Part shown: positions 51,888 through 60,778 of the stretch, piece by piece
How the letters are laid out: every line of letters starts with the position of its first letter
Position numbering within the stretch: position 1 is the first letter of the stretch
Source: Actinomycetospora sp. TBRC 11914
GTDB lineage: Bacteria; Actinomycetota; Actinomycetes; Mycobacteriales; Pseudonocardiaceae
NCBI RefSeq assembly: GCF_012933465.1
Contig: NZ_JABBND010000010.1
Location: 124,001-188,000 of the forward strand
Reading direction: 5' to 3'
Length of the DNA stretch: 64,000 nucleotides
The notes under the pieces: model-generated
Database searches by the model: none
The model's input: the letters and a program-made list of their open reading frames with translations, nothing else
Told to the model about the DNA's origin: nothing
Translations under genes and position numbers: made by a program

Positions 51888-52801
51888 CGCGCCCGCCCCC
51901 ACTCGCCGTCGAGGGCCCGGGAGATGCGGTTGACCGACAGCACCGTCGCCGCGATCGCCACGCCCGGGATGGTGCACAGCCACCAGGAGGTGGCGAGGTA
52001 GTTGCGGCCCTCGGCCACCAGCGAGCCCCACTCCGGGGCGGGCGGGGGTGTCCCGTAGCCGAGGAACGACAGCGAGGACACCGCGAGGATGGCCAGCCCG
52101 AACTCGAGCACGGCCAGCACCGTGACCGGGCCCGCCGCGTTCGGCAGCACGTGGCGGCCCAGCGACACCCACCAGCGGGTGCCCACCGACCGCGCCGCTT
52201 CGACGTAGACCGAGCTGCGCACCCGCAGCGTCTCGGCGCGCATCACCCGCGCGAAGCTCGCGACGCTGGCGATCCCGACCGCGATCGCGACCTTGAACGT
52301 CCCGAACCCGAGCGCGGTGATGAGCGCCAGCGACATCAGGATCGGCGGGATCGAGAGCATGACGTCGACGACGCGCATGAGCACCTCGTCGACCCAGCCG
52401 CCCGCGAAGCCGGCGAGCAGGCCGATCAGACCGCCGACGACGAGCGCGACGGCCACGGCGACGACGGTGGCCTCGAGCGAGAGCGAGGCGCCGTGCACCA
52501 GCCGCGTCCACTCGTCGCGCCCGAGGTAGTCGGTGCCCAGCCAGTGCCCCGGGGTGCCCGGCGGGCGGAGCTTGACCTCGGGCACCGCGAAGTCCGGGTC
52601 GCCCGGCGCCAGCAGGCCCGGCACGAACGCCGACAGCAGCACGAACACGATCACCAGGGCCGACCCGACGAGGCCGGGGCGCTGCCGCAGGAAGCGCCCG
52701 AGCCGCGCCAGCCGCTCCCGGCGGCCCTCGGTGGACGGCGCCGGCGGTGGCGGGGGTATCGGGTCGGCGCGTTCCGGCCCGCGGTCGAGCAGCTCGGTCA
52801 T
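51884..52801 (-). CDS. Peptide/nickel-type ABC permease (DppC-like)
   Basis: 305 residues. Pro-rich cytoplasmic N-terminus, LVGSALVIVFVLLSAFVPGLLAPGDP as first helix, HWLGTDYLGRDEWTRLVHGASLSL, and EAARSVGTRWWVSLGRHVLPNAAGPVTVL, the EAA loop. These are the standard features of DppC/NikC/GsiD. Begins 28 bases after the DppB-like gene. Glutathione or another sulfur peptide is a plausible substrate because leader 8 controls the unit. Confidence 0.88.
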   Translation of the reverse strand: MTELLDRGPERADPIPPPPPAPSTEGRRERLARLGRFLRQRPGLVGSALVIVFVLLSAFVPGLLAPGDPDFAVPEVKLRPPGTPGHWLGTDYLGRDEWTRLVHGASLSLEATVVAVAVALVVGGLIGLLAGFAGGWVDEVLMRVVDVMLSIPPILMSLALITALGFGTFKVAIAVGIASVASFARVMRAETLRVRSSVYVEAARSVGTRWWVSLGRHVLPNAAGPVTVLAVLEFGLAILAVSSLSFLGYGTPPPAPEWGSLVAEGRNYLATSWWLCTIPGVAIAATVLSVNRISRALDGEWGRAR

Positions 52802-52829
52802 CGGGTCTCCCCTCCACCCACGACGGGGC

Positions 52830-53777
52830 TCACGCCGGGACCGCCGTGGCGATCCGGGGGTCCAGCAGCGGGTAGACGAGGTCGAGGACGAGGTTCACGA
52901 CGACGAACACGACCGCGGCGAACAGCACGACCCCCTGCACCACCGGGATGTCCTGCACCCCGACGGACGAGACCGTCAGCCGCCCGAGCCCGGGCCGGGT
53001 GAAGACCGTCTCGACGACGACCGAGCCGGCCAGGAGCAGGCCCGTCACGTAGCCGAGGACGGTGAGCGCCGGGATGAGGGCGTTGCCGAGCGCGTGGCGC
53101 AGGTGCACCGCGCCCGCGCCGACGCCCTTGGCCCGGGCCGTCGTCACGTAGGGCTCGTCCAGCGCCTGGCCCATGCTCTTGGCCAGCACCTGCGCGATCA
53201 GCGCCCCGGGCGGGAGCCCGAGCGTGATCGCGGGCAGCACCAGCGACTGCGGCCCCCGCGCGCCGACCGAGGGGAAGAGCCCCAACCGGAACGAGAAGAG
53301 CTGGACGAGCATCAGCCCGACCCAGAACACCGGCAGCGAGACCGCCAGCGAGGGCAGCGCCATGAGCACCTGGGAGAGCCAGCGGATCCGGGTGTAGGTC
53401 GCGACGAGCGCGACGACCGCCCCGAACACGACGGCGAACGCGAGCCCGCAGAGCGCGACCTGCAGCGTCGGGGGCAGCGCGTCCGCGATCGCGCCGCGGA
53501 CGGTCTCCCCGGTGGCGAACGACGTGCCGAGGTCGCCGTGGAGCGCCGCGGCCAGCTTGTGCCCGTACTGCACGATCAACGGCTGGTCGAGCCCGTAGCG
53601 GTGCCGCAGCTCGTCGAGCTGGGCCGCGGTCACGGGCTGACCGTCCGACGACCCGGCGGCCATGGTGGCCACCGGGTCGCCGGGCAGCAGGTAGAGCACC
53701 ACGAACGACACCGTGAACGCCGCCCACAGGACGAGGACGGCGAAGCCGAGCCGCCGCAGCAGGTAGGGCAGGCTCAC
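52830..53777 (-). CDS. Peptide/nickel-type ABC permease (DppB-like)
   Basis: 315 residues. YLLRRLGFAVLVLWAAFTVSFVVLYLLPGDPV is the DppB/NikB signature N-terminus; RHRYGLDQPLIVQYGHKLAAALHGDLGTSF follows, and TTARAKGVGAGAVHLRHALGNALIPALT carries the EAA loop. GTG start overlaps the binding-protein stop (GTGA). Pairs with the DppC-like permease. Confidence 0.89.
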   Translation of the reverse strand: MSLPYLLRRLGFAVLVLWAAFTVSFVVLYLLPGDPVATMAAGSSDGQPVTAAQLDELRHRYGLDQPLIVQYGHKLAAALHGDLGTSFATGETVRGAIADALPPTLQVALCGLAFAVVFGAVVALVATYTRIRWLSQVLMALPSLAVSLPVFWVGLMLVQLFSFRLGLFPSVGARGPQSLVLPAITLGLPPGALIAQVLAKSMGQALDEPYVTTARAKGVGAGAVHLRHALGNALIPALTVLGYVTGLLLAGSVVVETVFTRPGLGRLTVSSVGVQDIPVVQGVVLFAAVVFVVVNLVLDLVYPLLDPRIATAVPA

Positions 53778-55375
53778 GACGCCGACTTCCAGGTGTCGTG
53801 CAGCTGCACCCGGGCCGACGCGTCGAACGCCACGTCGTGCGCGTTCGGTCCGACGCCGAGGGTGGTCGTCAGCTCCACGACCGGCACGACGAGGTGCTGG
53901 CTCGCGATGACCTGCTGGGCCTGCGCCGAGATCTGCGCGCGCCGGGCCGGGTCCACCGCGGCGGCCTGGCCGAGGAGGAGCGCGTCCAGCGGGCCGGGCG
54001 GGAAGCGGTAGTAGTTCGCCCCGCCGCTCCAGTACTGCGCCCGCAGGATGTCCGGGTCCGCGCGGGTGAGGTTGCCCCACAGCGCGGTGAACTGTCCGCT
54101 CTGGGAGATCAGGGCGACGTCGGAGATCTGCTTCTCCTGCAGCTGGAGGTCGATGCCCACGCCGCGGAGCTGCTGCTGGAGCAGCTCCACCGCCGGCTTC
54201 ACCGTCGAGAGGTTCTGCGCGAAGGCCAGGGGGATCGTGAGTCGCTGGCCGCCCTTGGTGCGGATGCCGTCCGGCCCGCGCACCCAGCCGTCGGCGTCGA
54301 GCTCGGTGTTCGCCCTGGCCGGGTCGAACCCGAGCAGCGCCGACTGGTCGGCGTAGGTCGGGGTCGTGGACGCGAGCGGGCTGGTGGCCGCCTTGGTCTG
54401 CGAGGTGAAGACCGCCGAGACCAGCTCCGGTCGGTTGATGCCGAGCGAGACCGCGTCGCGCACCGCCTGGTCGGCCACCAGCGGGTTCGACAGGTTGAAC
54501 GAGATCCCGAAGGGGATGCCCGGGTTGGCCCGCGACGGCAGCGCGTCGCCCGCCCCCTGCAGCGGCTGCTCGTCCTGCGGGCCGATGCTCGCGATCGCGT
54601 CGACCTCGCCGGACTGCAGGCTGCCCGTGCGGACCCCGGACTCGGGGACCACCCGGAACTCGGCGCGGTCGAGGTAGGCCTCACCGGGGTGGCTGAACAG
54701 CGAGGAGCCCCACGAGTAGCCGGGCCGTTTGACCAGCACCGTGTTCTGGTTCTTGACGTAGGACTGCAGCACGAACGGGCCCGACCCGACGACGCCGGCG
54801 CAGCGCTGGTCGTCGGTCTTCGCGACGCTGGCCGGGGAGAGCAGGCCCAGGCTGTGCGTCGACGTGCCCTGCAGGAACTGCACGTTGGGCTGGGCGAACC
54901 GGACGGTGAACTGGGTCGGGCTGGTCACCGTCGTGCCCTGGTACCCGGCGAGGTAGCCCTTCGGCAGGGTCCCGCGCGCGCCGAGCGAGGGCACCCGGTC
55001 GAAGTTGGCCTTCACCGCGTTCGCGTCGACCGGGGTGCCGTCGGAGAACGTGGCGCCCGGCCTGAGGGTGAACGACCACTCGGTGGCGGTCGCGTTCGAC
55101 GACCACGAGGTGGCCAGCCAGGGCACGATCGCCCCGGTCCGCGGGTCCTGGTCGGTCAGCGAGTCGACGATCTGGCGCAGCGAGTAGATCGAGTCGTTGC
55201 TCTGCACCTGCTGCGGGTCGACGCAGCCCTGGTCGCTGGAGACGGCGAAGATCAGGTCTCCGCCGGGACGCGGGGGACCGGCATCGGCCTCCGAGCCGGA
55301 GCCGCCCCCACCACAGGCGGTGAGGGTCAGGGCCGCCGTCGCGACGAGGGCGGTGAGGGCGAGGGAGGTCCTCAC
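53774..55375 (-). CDS. ABC substrate-binding lipoprotein, family 5
   Basis: 533 residues. Lipobox ending at Cys21 (ALTLTAC) and a Gly/Ser linker, then GGDLIFAVSSDQGCVDPQQVQ, RQIVDSLTDQDPRTGAIVPWLATSW, EWSFTLRPGATFSDGTPVDANAVKANFDR and GSGPFVLQSYVKNQNTVLVKRPGY, the usual SBP_bac_5 blocks. The family binds peptides, nickel or glutathione; the sulfur context favours a thio-compound. GTG start overlaps the LLM gene stop (GTGA). Confidence 0.88.
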   Translation of the reverse strand: MRTSLALTALVATAALTLTACGGGGSGSEADAGPPRPGGDLIFAVSSDQGCVDPQQVQSNDSIYSLRQIVDSLTDQDPRTGAIVPWLATSWSSNATATEWSFTLRPGATFSDGTPVDANAVKANFDRVPSLGARGTLPKGYLAGYQGTTVTSPTQFTVRFAQPNVQFLQGTSTHSLGLLSPASVAKTDDQRCAGVVGSGPFVLQSYVKNQNTVLVKRPGYSWGSSLFSHPGEAYLDRAEFRVVPESGVRTGSLQSGEVDAIASIGPQDEQPLQGAGDALPSRANPGIPFGISFNLSNPLVADQAVRDAVSLGINRPELVSAVFTSQTKAATSPLASTTPTYADQSALLGFDPARANTELDADGWVRGPDGIRTKGGQRLTIPLAFAQNLSTVKPAVELLQQQLRGVGIDLQLQEKQISDVALISQSGQFTALWGNLTRADPDILRAQYWSGGANYYRFPPGPLDALLLGQAAAVDPARRAQISAQAQQVIASQHLVVPVVELTTTLGVGPNAHDVAFDASARVQLHDTWKSAS

Positions 55376-56763
55376 GAGGCCGCCACCTCCGCGGCGGACC
55401 GGGGCTCGCCGAAGCGGGACGGCGGGGCGAGCCCGAGGTTCTCCCGCAGGGTCCCCTCGGCGTACTCGGCGCGGAACACGCCGCGCTCCTGGAGCAGCGG
55501 CACCACCCGGTCCACCACCTCGTCGAGCCCGGACGGGGTGACGTGCGAGCCGAGGATGAACCCGTCGCAGGCGTCGGCCTGCACGTAGCGGTCGATCTCG
55601 TCGGCCACGTGCTGCGGGGTGCCGACGAACACGGCGCGGTCGAAGACCTGCTTGACCACCTCGCGCAGCGACAGCGCCCCGTCCCGGCCGATCTCCCGCC
55701 AGGCCCTCGCGGTGGCGTGGGCGTCCTGGGTCAGCGGGGCCCGGCCGCGGATCCACTTCGGCGCCTCGGGCGTCGGGTCGAAGTCCGGGACGGGGTCGTC
55801 GGGGTCGTACCAGGACAGGTCCTGGTTCCAGATCATCTCGGTGAGCACGATCGCGGTCTGCGGGTCGACCTGGCGGTCGTGGATCACGGCGTGCCGCTCC
55901 CGGGCCTCGGCGTCGGTGTCGCCGAGCACCACCGCCGCCGAGGGCAGGATGCGCACCTCGTCGGGGTCCCGGCCCGCCGTCGCGACGCGCGCCTTGACGT
56001 CGTCGTAGAACGCGCGGGCCTCGTCGAACTTCTGGTACCGCGAGAAGATCGCGTCGGAGCCGGCGGCGGCGAAGTCCCGCCCCGCGGGCGACTCGCCGGC
56101 CTGCAGGATCACCGGGTGCCCCTGCGGGCTGCGCGGGGTGGTGAACCGGCCGGCGATGTCGAACTGGTGGCCGTGCACGGCGAAGTCGCCGACGTGGCCG
56201 TCGCGCAGGAACCGCCCCGACGCCGGGTCCGCGACGATCGCGTCCGACCCCCACGAGTCCCACAGGGCCCGGACCGCGGCGAGGGTCTCGCCGGCTCGCT
56301 CGTAGCGCTGGTGGTGCGCGAGGTAGCCGCCGCGGCGGAAGTTCTCGCCGGTGTCGGCGTCGGAGCTCGTCACCACGTTCCAGGCCGCGCGGCCGCCGGA
56401 GAGGATGTCGAGCGTCGCGAACCTGCGGGCCAGCTCGTAGGGCTCGTTGAACGTCGAGTTGATCGTGCCCGCGAGCCCGACGTGCGAGGTGACGGCGGCC
56501 AGCGAGGCCAGCACCGTGAAGGTGTCGGGCCGGCCGACCACGTCCTGGTCGAAGACGGCCTCGCCCCGGGTGCGCAGCCGCAGGCCCTCGGCGAGGAAGA
56601 GCAGGTCGAGCTTGCCGCGCTCGGCGGTGCGGGCCCAGTGCTCGAAGGACGCGAAGTCGATGTGGCTGCCCGACGCCGGGTCGCTCCACACGGTGTCGTG
56701 GTTGACCCCGGGGAAGTAGGCGCCGAGCACGATCTGCTTGCGACGCTGCCGTGGCTGGTTCAC
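55372..56763 (-). CDS. NtaA/SnaA/DszA-family FMN-dependent monooxygenase
   Basis: 463 residues. FGPGV-type start ([18 protein letters not shown]), [58 protein letters not shown]-like blocks and [18 protein letters not shown] are diagnostic of the long LLM subgroup that includes dibenzothiophene-sulfone monooxygenase DszA and NTA monooxygenase. Needs FMNH2. GTG start in the previous LLM stop. First-step C-S or C-N cleavage of a substrate imported by the adjacent ABC system is likely. Confidence 0.87.
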   Translation of the reverse strand: [463 protein letters not shown]

Positions 56764-57977
56764 GCGACGCTCCCCACGTAGCGGCTGGCCGGACGGGCGA
56801 GGCCGAAGCGCTCGCGCAGGGTGGGCTCGGTGGCGGCGGTGCGGAACGCGCCGCGGCGCTGCAGGTCGGGGACGAGCCCGTCGACGATTCGCTCGAGGTC
56901 GGTCGGCAGGACCGCGGGCCGCAGCCGGTAGCCCTGCAGGCCCGCGTCCCGCCACGCGAGCAGCAGGTCGGCCAGCGCGGCCGGCGTCGTCGCGACGATC
57001 GCCGCGTCACTGGTCAGCGGGTCGACGGCGTCGAGGCGGGCCAGGCGCTCGCGGGCCGCGTCCTCGGTGTCCTCGAGGACGACGACGAGGTCGCCGAGCA
57101 CCCGGAGGGGCTCCCCGGTGCGCCCGACGTCGCGCTCGGCGGCCCGGGCCTGCTCGACGATCGCGGTGGCCTCCGCGGCGTCGTGCGGGGTCACGAGGAG
57201 GACGTCGGCGGCCCGGGCGGCCAACCGGTAGGGCTCCCACCCGTGGCCGAGGGCGACGACCAGCGGCTGGCCCTGCGGGGGCCGCGGGACGATCGAGGGA
57301 CCTCGGACCGAGAACCGCTCGCCGGTGAAGTCGACGTGGTGGATCCTCGCGCGGTCGACGAAGCGGTTCGTGGCGTCGTCGCGGATCTCGGCGTCGTCCT
57401 CCCAGGAGTCCCAGAGGCGGCGCACCACCTCGACCGCGTCGGCGGCCTCGCCGAAGAGCTCGGCGACGAGCGCCCGGGCCTCGGGGGTGTCGATCGCGTC
57501 GCGGCGCAGCCCGGGCACGGCGCGCCGCCCGAAGTGCGCGGCCTCGTCGGGGCGCACCGACGTCTGCACCCGCCAGCCGGCCCGACCGTGGGAGTCGTGG
57601 TCGAGGGTGGCGAGCGCCGAGGCGACGTGGAACGGCTCGGTGTGGGTGGTGGTCACGGTCGGGACGAGCCCGATCGCGCTGGTCAGCGGCGCGAGGAACG
57701 CGGCGATCAGCTCGGCGTCGAGCCGGCCGGCCACGCGGTCGGTGCGCCGGTCGGGCTCGGCGAGGTGGTCGCCGGACTGCAGTCCGAGCGCGTCCTCGAT
57801 CGTGACGAGGTCGAGCAGGCCGCGCTCGGCGATGCGGGCCAGGTCGGTCCAGTACCCGGGGGTGAACAGCTCGGCGGGGCGTGCGCCCGGCTCGCGCCAG
57901 GCGGCGGGGTGCCAACCGGCGCCGTCGAGGGCGACCGCCAGGTGCAGGCTCCGACCAGGGGTGTCCGCGGTGGACAT
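56760..57977 (-). CDS. LLM-class flavin-dependent monooxygenase
   Basis: 405 residues, first structural gene behind leader 8. LHLAVALDGAGWHPAAWREPGARPAELFTPGYWTDLARIAERGLLDLVTIED and HVASALATLDHDSHGRAGWRVQTSVRPDEAAHFG show the long LLM subgroup, but it is shorter and more divergent than its neighbour. The C-terminus FGLARPASRYVG resembles that of the downstream DszA-type gene, suggesting old duplication. Substrate unknown. Coupled to the next LLM gene by GTGA. Confidence 0.82.
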   Translation of the reverse strand: MSTADTPGRSLHLAVALDGAGWHPAAWREPGARPAELFTPGYWTDLARIAERGLLDLVTIEDALGLQSGDHLAEPDRRTDRVAGRLDAELIAAFLAPLTSAIGLVPTVTTTHTEPFHVASALATLDHDSHGRAGWRVQTSVRPDEAAHFGRRAVPGLRRDAIDTPEARALVAELFGEAADAVEVVRRLWDSWEDDAEIRDDATNRFVDRARIHHVDFTGERFSVRGPSIVPRPPQGQPLVVALGHGWEPYRLAARAADVLLVTPHDAAEATAIVEQARAAERDVGRTGEPLRVLGDLVVVLEDTEDAARERLARLDAVDPLTSDAAIVATTPAALADLLLAWRDAGLQGYRLRPAVLPTDLERIVDGLVPDLQRRGAFRTAATEPTLRERFGLARPASRYVGSVA

Positions 57978-58042
57978 GGGTGACCGCTTCCTGCGGCGCG
58001 GGGCCGCGCGGTGGAGGAGGAGAGGTGGGTGCTGAGAGGTCG

Positions 58043-58147
58043 TCAGGCCGGACACGCCGCGCTGACGACGCGCAGCAGGTCGACGTGCCTGCGATAGCTC
58101 CCGCGGTGCGCGGTGCGCGGTGCGGTCACGCGGACCGTCTCACGCAT
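58043..58147 (-). CDS. Leader peptide 8 (cysteine-type attenuator ORF)
   Basis: 34 residues ending RRHVDLLRVVSAACPA, fitting H-V-D-L-x-R-x5-C with Cys third from the end. GGAGG lies seven bases before the ATG. It precedes the seven-gene unit of two LLM proteins, five-family ABC importer and FAD protein by about 65 bases. Confidence 0.86.
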   Translation of the reverse strand: MRETVRVTAPRTAHRGSYRRHVDLLRVVSAACPA

Positions 58148-58268
58148 CGCTGCCTCCGTCGCTCCGGCCGGGCGCGGCCCATCCGTCGCCGGCCGAGCGG
58201 AACTGTAAGGACGTCGACCCGTGAGGTGTCAACCGTTCGTGTCGTGCCAGTGACCCACAGCTCTCGGC

Positions 58269-58949
58269 TCAGCGGGCGCGCCGCAGCCGGGAGAGCACAC
58301 GGCAGCCCAGCTCGTGGTGCGCCTCGAGGGTCGCCGCGTCGAGCAGGGGGTGCTCCGCCGCCGCGACCTCGTGGACGGCGGCGGCCACCGGGTCGACGAC
58401 GGGCACGACGACGGCGAGGAGGCAGCCCAGGGCGGCGGGGTGGCGGTCCGCGGGTGGTTCGCCGGCGCCCCCGCCGAGCGATTCCACCGCGGCGCCGAGC
58501 GTGCCCTCCCTCGTCCGCCGGGGATGGGTCAGCTGGGCGGCGGCCTGGCCGAGGACGGCGAGGTCGGTGGTGTCGACCCGCAGCGCCCGGAACGCGACGA
58601 CGTCGCGGCGCCCCGGGCCCGGCCAGGTGCCGGGCTCCCGCCCCAGTGCAGGACGCAGCGCGACCGCGAAGCGCTGCAGCGCGCGGAAGGCGATGCGGCG
58701 GGCGAGCGGGACGGGGAGCCCCGGCCCCACGACGGCGTGCACCGGCAGCGTGGCGGGGTCGACGGCGGCGGCCAGGCGGATGGCGCGGTCCGCGTGGGCG
58801 TCCTCGGCGCGGCCGCAGGCCACGAGCACCCGCTCCGCGGCGCCCAGCAGCGCCGCGACCTCGGGCACCGCCGGGGCGAGGTAGGCCGCGGTGGTCCGCC
58901 CGTCCGGCGTGGCGGTCGACGGGTCGCGGCGGGGTCGGGAGGAGCTCAT
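58269..58949 (-). CDS. Unknown protein behind leader 9
   Basis: 226 residues, not recognised. Acidic and alanine-rich, predicted mostly helical, with no signal peptide, no clear membrane helix and no familiar catalytic motif. Segments that stand out are VPEVAALLGAAERVLVACGRAEDAHADRAIRL, FRALQRFAVALRPALG and VDTTDLAVLGQAAAQLTHPRRTREG. It has two Cys, one in LVACGRAED and one in HHELGCRVL. ATG at MSSSRP was chosen after GGAG; the frame is open further up to the leader. It is the only gene of its transcription unit behind the leader, so a role in sulfur metabolism is inferred from position alone. Confidence 0.65.
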   Translation of the reverse strand: MSSSRPRRDPSTATPDGRTTAAYLAPAVPEVAALLGAAERVLVACGRAEDAHADRAIRLAAAVDPATLPVHAVVGPGLPVPLARRIAFRALQRFAVALRPALGREPGTWPGPGRRDVVAFRALRVDTTDLAVLGQAAAQLTHPRRTREGTLGAAVESLGGGAGEPPADRHPAALGCLLAVVVPVVDPVAAAVHEVAAAEHPLLDAATLEAHHELGCRVLSRLRRAR

Positions 58950-59094
58950 CGGGCAGCCGTTTCGGTGGGGCGCCGGGTCCGCCCGCCGACGCCGGCGTCG
59001 GGGCGGGGCCACGGGCACGGAACGGACGGCCTCGAGGCGGCGTGTCCCACCCGGGCGGTGCGGTGCCGGGGGGGCGGGCCGCGCCGGGGCCGCG

Positions 59095-59193
59095 TCAGGA
59101 GCGCGGGCGGCGGGGAGCCGGGCGACAGCTGGTCGCGTCCACACGGCACAGGTCGACGTGCAGACGTCGCACCAGCGGCCGGCGGGGGGTCAC
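59095..59193 (-). CDS. Leader peptide 9 (cysteine-type attenuator ORF)
   Basis: 32 residues with core RRLHVDLCRVDATSCRPAP and a basic Pro/Arg tail after the motif, longer than in the other leaders. The GTG start overlaps the stop of the upstream hydrolase gene (GTGA). The first 27 bases of its motif are identical to those of leader 3. The unknown gene begins 145 bases downstream. Confidence 0.82.
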   Translation of the reverse strand: MTPRRPLVRRLHVDLCRVDATSCRPAPRRPRS

Positions 59194-60218
59194 GGACCTA
59201 CTCGTACCGCATCGTGCTCACGGCCACCAGGGTTCGCCCGCTTCGACTCCAGCACCGCCGACGGGTGCGGCGGGTCCGCCAGGGCGGCCACGGCCTCGGC
59301 CCAGGCCGGGTCGCCGGGGCGGAGCGTGCTGCGCAGGAAGGCCCAGGTCGTGCGCTGGACGACCGCGACCCGCTCCGGGTCCTCGTCGGTGGTCTCGGCC
59401 GCCTCGTAGCCCGGGATCCCGCCGAGCGAGTGCTCCCCGCCGACGAGGGTCAGCAGGCTCCGGGCACCCGGGCTGTACCGGTAGGGATCGGTGAGCCAGT
59501 CCGCGCCGCGGGTGGTCAGTGGGCTGACGTCGGCGTCCCCGGCCACCACCAGGCACGGGGTCCGCAGGTGCGCGAAGACCGGGTTCAGCCAGGGCATCGC
59601 CTCGATCACCCCGGGCCGCAGGTCGGCGCCACCCCGACCCGCCGTCGCGAGGAGCACCCCGGCGCCGACGCGGCCGTCGGCGAGGTCGATCTCCGTGCCG
59701 TCGACCGGGTCGGTCACCCGCAGCCCCAGGAGCACTCCCGCGGTCTGGCCGCCGAAGGAGTGCCCCGCCACGGCGACGCTGCCGTGGTCGACGCGGCCCG
59801 GCAGGCCGGGCACGGCGCCCTCGAGGCGGTCGAGGTCGTCGAGGATCCGGAGCATGTCCTCCACCCGGTGGCGCCACAGCGTCGGCTGGCGGGGGTCGTG
59901 CGGCGCGAGGCCCACCGTGCGGGAGTCGAGGTGGGTGGGCTGGACCACGACGAAGCCGTGCGCGGCCCAGAAGTCGACCAGCGGGCCGTAGGCCCGCGAC
60001 GACGAGCCGAAGCCGTGCGAGAAGAGCACGACGGGCAGGTCCCGCCCGGTCACCGGCGCGGACACCCGCACCTCGAGATCCACGCCCCGTGCCGGCGACT
60101 CCAGCGTCAGCGGCCCGACCGACACCACGGGCGCCCCCGTCCCGACGCGCCCGGTCCTGGTGCTGCTCCCGGTCGTCTCGACGGCCGGCTCGACGTCGTC
60201 CACGGCGATCCGCGACAT
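59190..60218 (-). CDS. Alpha/beta-hydrolase (dienelactone/PAF-acetylhydrolase-like)
   Basis: 342 residues. Oxyanion block VVLFSHGFGSSSRAYGPLVDF at 64-84, nucleophile elbow GHSFGG with Ser154, and a late His in GGEHSLGG; the acid is probably in VAGDADVSP. No signal peptide is evident, so it is probably cytosolic. GGAGGAA precedes the ATG. Divergent from the HxlR regulator, whose operator-like palindrome is in the 52-base gap; it ends by overlapping leader 9. Confidence 0.83.
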   Translation of the reverse strand: MSRIAVDDVEPAVETTGSSTRTGRVGTGAPVVSVGPLTLESPARGVDLEVRVSAPVTGRDLPVVLFSHGFGSSSRAYGPLVDFWAAHGFVVVQPTHLDSRTVGLAPHDPRQPTLWRHRVEDMLRILDDLDRLEGAVPGLPGRVDHGSVAVAGHSFGGQTAGVLLGLRVTDPVDGTEIDLADGRVGAGVLLATAGRGGADLRPGVIEAMPWLNPVFAHLRTPCLVVAGDADVSPLTTRGADWLTDPYRYSPGARSLLTLVGGEHSLGGIPGYEAAETTDEDPERVAVVQRTTWAFLRSTLRPGDPAWAEAVAALADPPHPSAVLESKRANPGGREHDAVRVGP

Positions 60219-60241
60219 CGGTGTTCCTCCTGGTTCCCCTC

Positions 60242-60256
60242 GGTGACCACGTCACC
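60242..60256. promoter_or_regulatory. Palindromic operator candidate between hydrolase and HxlR genes
   Basis: GGTGAC-CAC-GTCACC is a perfect 6+6 dyad in the 52-base divergent gap, next to TAAATT, which could be a -10. A likely binding site for the HxlR regulator, which would control itself and the hydrolase. Confidence 0.5.
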
Positions 60257-60270
60257 TAAATTCACCGGGC

Positions 60271-60678
60271 ATGAGCAGGGAAGACGGCACATCCGGGTCA
60301 GGTGGTGACGTCGAGGTGACCACCCGGCGACGGGGAGACCTGTTCTCCCCGGAGTGCCCGACGCGACAGGTGCTCGACCGGGTCGGCACGAAGTGGACCT
60401 CGATGGTGTTCGAGGTGCTCGCGGCCTCCGGCGAGGTGCGGTTCTCCGAGCTCCGCCGGCGCATCCCCGGGGTGTCGCAGAAGATGCTCTCCTCGACGCT
60501 GCAGAGCCTCGTCCTCGACGGGCTGGTCGCCCGCCGGGTGGAGGACACGGTGCCCCCGCGGGTCCACTACCGGTTCACCGAGCTCGGGGCGTCGCTCGAG
60601 GTGCCGCTGGCCGCCCTGCGGGCCTGGGCCGAGGACCACGCGGGCGAGATCGACCGCCACCGCACCCGCGCGGGCTGA
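60271..60678 (+). CDS. HxlR-family transcriptional regulator with N-terminal cysteine
   Basis: 135 residues. Winged helix of the HxlR family: LFSPECPTRQVLDRVGTKWTSMVF, FSELRRRIPGVSQKMLSSTLQSLVLDGLVARR. Cys29 lies just before the first helix, where thiol-sensing members (YodB, HypR, QorR) carry the redox Cys. The sensed signal could be electrophile, disulfide or persulfide. Divergent from the hydrolase, its likely target. Confidence 0.87.
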   Translation: MSREDGTSGSGGDVEVTTRRRGDLFSPECPTRQVLDRVGTKWTSMVFEVLAASGEVRFSELRRRIPGVSQKMLSSTLQSLVLDGLVARRVEDTVPPRVHYRFTELGASLEVPLAALRAWAEDHAGEIDRHRTRAG

Positions 60679-60778
60679 CCTCACACCGGGCGGCGTGGTG
60701 AGGCGCGAGGCGCCGACCGGGTCTTGGCCGCGCCGGGCCGCGTGGGGAACACTCGTCGTCGTGGACGCATCCCGGCTC

